The position numbers and the translations under genes were made by a program. A stretch of 44,208 nt of DNA from JAABRU01 sp050180235 (GTDB lineage Bacteria > Desulfobacterota > Desulfobacteria > Desulfobacterales > Desulfococcaceae): positions 1-44,208 of the forward strand of contig JBFXEJ010000046.1 of assembly GCA_050180235.1 (NCBI GenBank). The letters run 5' to 3'. Below the pieces are notes generated by a model, which saw nothing but the letters and a program-made list of their open reading frames with translations, did no database searches and was not told the DNA's origin. Shown one piece after another: positions 41,023-44,208 of this stretch; positions within the stretch are counted from its first letter, which is position 1; the number at the start of each line of letters is the position of its first letter.

Positions 41023-42639
41023 ATGCTTAGTTATAATGAAATTTCTCAAAATTCGAAAGAAGTGGCTCTTTTGCTTCTTGGGCAGCGCCAGGCTTTCAAA
41101 GATGATTCCGGAAAATCTTTTACAAAGGATGTAAAAAATTTTTCTTCTGTTTTTTCCTCAAAAGCGCTTTCCTTATATAGCTTGAATGATGGGAACGGAA
41201 AAGGGGAAAAGGGCTTTCAAACTGTCTCCGGTGCTGTTCCCTTTTCCGTTCCCATTCCGCAGGAGGAAAAACCTTTTCCCTTCTCCGGGCCGGATATTCT
41301 CGGATCAATTTCCTCTGCCTTTTTTTCTGATTTTTTTTCTGATCTTTCCGGTCTTCGTGATTATCTGAATTCTCTTTTGGTTAAAAAGTTTGGGCATACT
41401 CTTTCTAACCGTGATTCTGATTTTCTTATTCTTTACCGTGACTATGCCCGATCTGTTTTCTCTGTGTCTGATTCAAAGAATTTTGATTACTGCCATTATA
41501 ATAAACGTAAGGGAAAGGCTTTTATATCCAAAAAGGATAATGGAAAAATTGTATATCCTTATATTCCAAGATGTTCTGAAAAAGGATGTCTGCGGTGCGA
41601 TTCTTATGAAAGAGACAAGGTTCTTAGAGAATGGATTGATTTTATTGAAAATATAACATATTATCATAAATCTGATTTTCCCGGTATATATACCGGTGTT
41701 TTCGATCTTCCTTCTGAAATTGAATCGGTTCCGCTCTATGATCGGTCTGTTGCTGAAAAACTGATCCGGGGTATTCAGGATATATACCGCCGTGCTTTTG
41801 GCTGTAAATATGACAAGGCCGGGGTTGGCAATATCGGTTTTCTGGCCTTTGAGCATCCCTGCGGTGATTCTGATCTTTTCCGTGATCGCTGGCATCTTCA
41901 TGTTGATGTTATTCCCGCGGTGATTTCTGAAAAGGACTGGAAAAAATACAGTGTTAAGGGTGGGCTGGTTCGCTGGCTTTCTTTGTCTGACGATGCCAAA
42001 AGAAAAGATCGTGATGTTCTTGGTCATATTGATCCTGCTTGGCTTCTTGGGCAGTGGGTTGAACTTCTTTCTGAAGTTTTTCCGGGTCGGGATTTTTCCG
42101 GGCTTCGCAAGTCTCCTCAATGGGGTTTTATTCCAAATAATAAAGATGTTATGAAAAGGGTTAATCACCGGCTTCTTTATGACGGCCGCCGTTTTTCAGA
42201 GGATGTCAGGCGCTGTGTTGTCCGTACCGGCTGTCAGGAGCATATTTTTGTGGTGCGCTGTTCCTGCGGCTGGAACCGTGATTCAGGCCGTCCTGAATAT
42301 TATTTCTGGAGAATTGTCAAAGCTGAGGATTTTGTTGTCAGATATGCTTTTCTTCGTGATTCGTGCCGGATGCATACCCGTGGCTGGTGCAGACAGAGAA
42401 GTCGTTATCAGAAATATTTCTGCGGGCTTGTTCTGGTTCAGAAAACTGTTTCGTTTCGTGATCTTCTTGATCCTGAAAAATATGCTGAGGTCGATTTGGA
42501 TGTTATCGAAACCCTATCTTATAAATTGGAATGCAGAAAACTTTTGAAGATTATTGATGTTTCTTACATTTTTTTCAATCCCTTTTCCGGCCGGGTTGAG
42601 GTTCGGACTAAGGATCAGATGTCAGTTCTCAGAATTTAG
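41023..42639 (+). CDS. HUH rolling-circle replication endonuclease (gpII-position protein)
   Basis: A 538-aa protein with the two hallmarks of rolling-circle initiators. Motif 1 is GFLAFEH at 272-278, and the metal-binding HUH motif is HLH (H291, H293) in RWHLHVDVI. Candidate nicking tyrosines are Y386 (HRLLYDGRRF), at the usual distance from HUH, and Y309 (YSVK), which looks too close. Upstream is a Cys cluster C184, C189, C192 (CSEKGCLRC), and further Cys pairs near 395-410 suggest zinc binding. Starts at TTG 40987 and ATG 40999 are possible; I chose ATG 41023 because the sequence becomes protein-like there, though the ribosome-binding site is poor. It would nick the double-stranded form and start single-strand synthesis. 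Confidence 0.83.
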   Translation: MLSYNEISQNSKEVALLLLGQRQAFKDDSGKSFTKDVKNFSSVFSSKALSLYSLNDGNGKGEKGFQTVSGAVPFSVPIPQEEKPFPFSGPDILGSISSAFFSDFFSDLSGLRDYLNSLLVKKFGHTLSNRDSDFLILYRDYARSVFSVSDSKNFDYCHYNKRKGKAFISKKDNGKIVYPYIPRCSEKGCLRCDSYERDKVLREWIDFIENITYYHKSDFPGIYTGVFDLPSEIESVPLYDRSVAEKLIRGIQDIYRRAFGCKYDKAGVGNIGFLAFEHPCGDSDLFRDRWHLHVDVIPAVISEKDWKKYSVKGGLVRWLSLSDDAKRKDRDVLGHIDPAWLLGQWVELLSEVFPGRDFSGLRKSPQWGFIPNNKDVMKRVNHRLLYDGRRFSEDVRRCVVRTGCQEHIFVVRCSCGWNRDSGRPEYYFWRIVKAEDFVVRYAFLRDSCRMHTRGWCRQRSRYQKYFCGLVLVQKTVSFRDLLDPEKYAEVDLDVIETLSYKLECRKLLKIIDVSYIFFNPFSGRVEVRTKDQMSVLRI

Positions 42640-42647
42640 GGGGGTAT

Positions 42648-42899
42648 ATGGATAAAGACAATATTATTAAACCTGATTGGTTCGATAGCTGGTTCTCCCG
42701 GCATTTTCCTGAGTCGGTTTCTCAATTTTCTCCCAAAGAGATCGCTTCCGGGTTTGGGGTTTCTCTTACCAGCATTTACAGACGGGTCCGGACGGGTGAT
42801 CTTGGGGCTGTCCAGTTGAATGGGTTTTCTTCATCTATTATTATTCCGAGGGCTTCTGTTTATGAGTTTGCTCTTAAATGCTATACTTTGAATAATTAA
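42648..42899 (+). CDS. Small helix-turn-helix DNA-binding protein
   Basis: An 83-aa protein with a helix-turn-helix of excisionase/MerR-like type (FSPKEIASGFGVSLTSIYRRV, then TGDLGAVQLNG as the wing). ATG 42648 is preceded by AGGGGGG, eight nt after the replication gene stop. The downstream 9-bp iterons at 42901-42946 are an obvious candidate binding site. It could be a repressor, a copy-control factor or an excision factor; the sequence does not decide. Confidence 0.78.
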   Translation: MDKDNIIKPDWFDSWFSRHFPESVSQFSPKEIASGFGVSLTSIYRRVRTGDLGAVQLNGFSSSIIIPRASVYEFALKCYTLNN

Positions 42900-42900
42900 A

Positions 42901-42946
42901 TTCGTCAAATTTGTCAAATTCATCAAATTCGTCAAATTTGTCATGT
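42901..42946 (+). repeat. 9-bp iterons, about five units
   Basis: Direct repeats of TCRTCAAAT / TTGTCAAAT: CGTCAAATT, TGTCAAATT, CATCAAATT, CGTCAAATT, then TGTCATG, all in phase at nine bp. Iterons of this kind serve as replication-initiator or repressor sites. They lie between the HTH gene and the gene V-position gene. Confidence 0.82.
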
Positions 42947-42960
42947 TTTTTTTAAATAAG

Positions 42961-43003
42961 GTTTAATTAGTCTGCTAATTTTATTTTAGCTTAGCTAATT
43001 TTT
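42961..43003. promoter_or_regulatory. TTAGC inverted repeats before the gene V-position gene
   Basis: Two adjacent AT-rich palindromes, AATTAG-TCTG-CTAATT and TTAGC-TTA-GCTAA, between the iterons and the next ribosome-binding site. Either an operator or a weak hairpin. Confidence 0.4.
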
Positions 43004-43021
43004 AACTTTAATGGGGGATAT

Positions 43022-43588
43022 ATGGAATCTTTGCTTTGCGAAATTGAGGGTTTTTCTGACATCGTTACTTCTGAAAAGAAGGCTAAAATCCGGAATATTC
43101 AATGTCTTTGTTACGGGTTTCCTCTTCATGTTGTTTCTGGTACGGTCAAGAATGTTGTTGATATTTCCGGCGGCCGTAACATAAATATTCTTTGTCTTGG
43201 ATATAAATCCAGCCTTTTGCGGACTATTTTTTGTCCTTCCTCAGTTTCATCTGATTTTTCCGGCTTGTCTGAATTTTTGGCTGTTCCTGTTATATCTTTC
43301 GATTCGGCAGGGCTTCGCTGGTATTATGAATTTTTTCCGGATCAGAATAAATCTACAGCTTTTGATTTTTCCAAACAGCCTTTTATGGTCTATTTGAAAG
43401 ATTTTTCTATGCGTTCCTGGAGTCCCGGTGTTCAGGAAATCCCTGTTTCATTTAAACCTTACCGATCTGAAAGAACCGGAAAAACGGGAATGCAGTATAT
43501 TGCCCGTGATGATGTTTCTCCATCGGTTATCTCTTCTGGTTCTGTTCAATCTCCTAAAAAATCTGTTCTTGGTTTAAGGAAAGATTGA
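43022..43588 (+). CDS. Putative ssDNA-binding protein by position (gene V slot)
   Basis: A 188-aa protein of no family I recognise. It is beta-rich and aromatic in the first 130 residues, followed by a polar, Ser/Pro/Lys-rich tail (SPSVISSGSVQSPKKS) ending in basic residues. In Ff phages the gene between replication and the tiny coat genes makes the ssDNA-binding protein that packages new single strands; here only position and composition support that. ATG 43022 follows GGGGGA. The TGA stop overlaps the next ATG, so translation is coupled to the small membrane protein gene. Confidence 0.7.
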   Translation: MESLLCEIEGFSDIVTSEKKAKIRNIQCLCYGFPLHVVSGTVKNVVDISGGRNINILCLGYKSSLLRTIFCPSSVSSDFSGLSEFLAVPVISFDSAGLRWYYEFFPDQNKSTAFDFSKQPFMVYLKDFSMRSWSPGVQEIPVSFKPYRSERTGKTGMQYIARDDVSPSVISSGSVQSPKKSVLGLRKD

Positions 43589-43728
43589 TGTTTGAATCTA
43601 CTGTTGAATTTTTGATTTTGCCTGTCACCGGCGATCCGGTTTTTGATTACTTTTTTACTCTGGTCGTCATTTTCGGATTTTATGCCGTTTTTTTCGGCGT
43701 TATTGTTAAAATGGTTATGCACTCTTGA
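43588..43728 (+). CDS. 46-aa membrane protein (gene VII/IX slot)
   Basis: A very short frame starting at an ATG that overlaps the upstream stop (TGATG). The protein is one hydrophobic helix (DYFFTLVVIFGFYAVFFGVI) with an acidic N-terminal side and a short basic end (VKMVMHS). Size, topology and position fit the minor coat proteins at the tip of filamentous phages (33 and 32 aa in Ff). No homology can be claimed by eye. Confidence 0.68.
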   Translation: MFESTVEFLILPVTGDPVFDYFFTLVVIFGFYAVFFGVIVKMVMHS

Positions 43729-43835
43729 TTTCACTTAAGATTTCAATTCTAATTGGTATTTTTATGGCTTTTTTGGGGCCGTTTGCCTTTTATCATGTTT
43801 ATAAAAAAGTCATAAAGATTTTGAATAAAAAGTAG
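43725..43835 (+). CDS. 36-aa membrane protein with TTG start (gene IX/VII slot)
   Basis: A TTG start overlaps the stop of the previous small gene (TTGA). The protein reads ISLKISILIGIFMAFLGPF then AFYHVYKKVIKILNKK: one hydrophobic helix and a strongly basic tail. A second tip-protein analogue is the simplest reading. The overlapping arrangement repeats the compact VII-IX layout of Ff phages. The start codon is inferred from the overlap, not from a ribosome-binding site. Confidence 0.55.
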   Translation: MISLKISILIGIFMAFLGPFAFYHVYKKVIKILNKK

Positions 43836-43864
43836 TTAAATTAAATAGTAAAGGGGGTGTTTTT

Positions 43865-44068
43865 ATGCTGAAAAGGTTTTCCGGATTTTTTGCGGCTTTG
43901 TTTGCTGTGATTATGGGTTTTGCCAGTAATGCTGCCGCAGCTTTGGATTTGTCTACTGTCACTTTTGATCTTGCGCCTATTGAAACCATCGCTCTGACCA
44001 TGATTATCGGCTTGGCTTCGATTTGGGTTATTTATCAGGTGTACAGTTTTGTCCGCAGTCGCCGGTAA
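43865..44068 (+). CDS. pVIII-like major coat protein precursor
   Basis: A 67-aa precursor with a typical signal peptide (MLKRFSGFFAALFAVIMGFA, then SNAAA). Cleavage near AAA|LDL leaves a mature chain of about 42 residues. The mature part has an acidic N-terminal segment (D, D, E in LDLSTVTFDLAPIE), one hydrophobic helix (TIALTMIIGLASIWVIYQVY) and a basic tail (VRSRR). This is exactly the three-part design of filamentous-phage major coat proteins. ATG 43865 follows AAGGGGGTG, the strongest ribosome-binding site in the region. Identification rests on architecture and gene order. Confidence 0.83.
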   Translation: MLKRFSGFFAALFAVIMGFASNAAAALDLSTVTFDLAPIETIALTMIIGLASIWVIYQVYSFVRSRR

Positions 44069-44086
44069 TTATTTTTTTCTGAGGGG

Positions 44087-44110
44087 CCGGGGGAAACCCC
44101 GGTTTTTTTT
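44087..44110 (+). terminator. Rho-independent terminator after the coat gene
   Basis: Stem CCGGGG, tetraloop GAAA, stem CCCCGG, then eight T. Filamentous phages carry their central terminator at this very place, after gene VIII, to keep coat mRNA abundant. Confidence 0.88.
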
Positions 44111-44208
44111 ATGACTGACTTTTTCCGGACAATCATATATTTATTTCTGTTTCTGTGCGCATTTTATTTTTTCTGTATACTTGATTCGCCACTGGTTTAT
44201 TCCGGAGA
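44111..44208 (+). CDS. Start of a signal-bearing frame, possibly gene III-like, cut by window
   Basis: An ATG directly after the terminator T-run opens a frame that stays open to the window end. It encodes MTDFFRTIIYLFLFLCAFYF and onward, a signal-peptide-like hydrophobic start. In Ff phages the adsorption protein gene follows the terminator. There is no ribosome-binding site before this ATG, and a GGAGA sits at the very end of the window, so the real next gene may begin just outside. Confidence 0.4.
   Translation, partial: MTDFFRTIIYLFLFLCAFYFFCILDSPLVYSG

Larger units (their letters stand above)
40923..44208 (+). mobile_element. Left part of an integrated filamentous phage (inovirus-like prophage)
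   Basis: The boundary is the tRNA-like 3' end at 40923-40949. To its right, all genes are on the plus strand. They are HUH replication protein, HTH protein, iterons, a gene V-position protein, two tiny membrane proteins, a pVIII-like coat protein, a terminator and the start of another signal-bearing frame. This matches the order II-(X)-V-VII-IX-VIII-terminator-III of Ff phages. The coding strand is T-rich with T-ending codons (CTT Leu, GTT Val, GAT Asp), unlike the CTG/GCC-rich host genes. The adsorption, Zot-like assembly and integrase genes should follow outside the window. Confidence 0.8.

Noticed and set aside
41120..42168. Minus-strand open frames in the phage region
   Set aside because: They shadow the replication gene; the HUH motif, codon style and gene order support only the plus strand.

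Overview
The window looks like chromosome from an anaerobic Desulfobacterota-type bacterium (Desulfobacterales / Desulfonema-like is my best guess). Support: an electron-transfer-flavoprotein:quinone oxidoreductase, the tRNA-Leu-tig-clpP-clpX-lon block, large sensory kinases, Leu codons mostly CTG in the host genes, and a very heavy load of short palindromic repeats. The assignment comes from gene content and style, not from a marker gene.

Layout. 1-3.3 kb: 3' part of a GAF-GGDEF diguanylate cyclase, then a GspE/PilB-type ATPase. 3.4-6.6 kb: accessory debris, namely a GxxExxY protein, a 57-bp plus 23/24-bp tandem array, an orphan C-terminal (specificity) piece of a Type ISP restriction-modification enzyme, a GIY-YIG protein and a frameshifted DUF5615 PIN-like gene. 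6.7-10.5 kb: glycogen phosphorylase and a SphA/MetA-type outer-membrane protein. 10.9-18.2 kb: ispA, tRNA-Leu(UAG), then the protein-folding and proteolysis cluster tig-clpP-clpX-lon. 18.3-28.4 kb: a MITE with an 8-bp target duplication, a trans-sulfuration PLP enzyme, Uma2 protein, ETF-QO, TSUP transporter, a cNMP/CBS/DUF294 protein, RNase D and an AI-2E-family transporter. 28.4-37.1 kb: a 4 x 61-bp tandem array, a three-gene transporter-sensor system (small membrane protein, SSS-STAC-PAS-kinase, REC-kinase), and two glycosyltransferases. 37.3-39.2 kb: a 1.9-kb element with terminal inverted repeats carrying a 499-aa protein of no named function. 39.3-40.3 kb: an amino-acid ABC permease with a small Cys-rich protein upstream.

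40.9 kb to the end: the left part of what I read as an integrated filamentous phage (inovirus). A 27-bp copy of a tmRNA/tRNA 3' end marks the boundary. Next come a HUH rolling-circle replication protein, a small HTH protein, 9-bp iterons, a protein in the gene V (ssDNA-binding) position, two tiny overlapping membrane proteins in the VII/IX positions, a pVIII-like major coat protein (signal peptide, acidic N-terminus, one membrane helix, basic tail), and a strong terminator. This is the gene order of Ff phages (II-V-VII-IX-VIII-terminator). Coding style changes abruptly to T-rich, T-ending codons. The window ends before the adsorption, assembly and integrase genes.

Three palindromic repeat families run through the host part. 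Two share the same AGGYGATTTC ends and so may be moved by the same unseen transposase; two copies supply the stop codon of the gene they abut.
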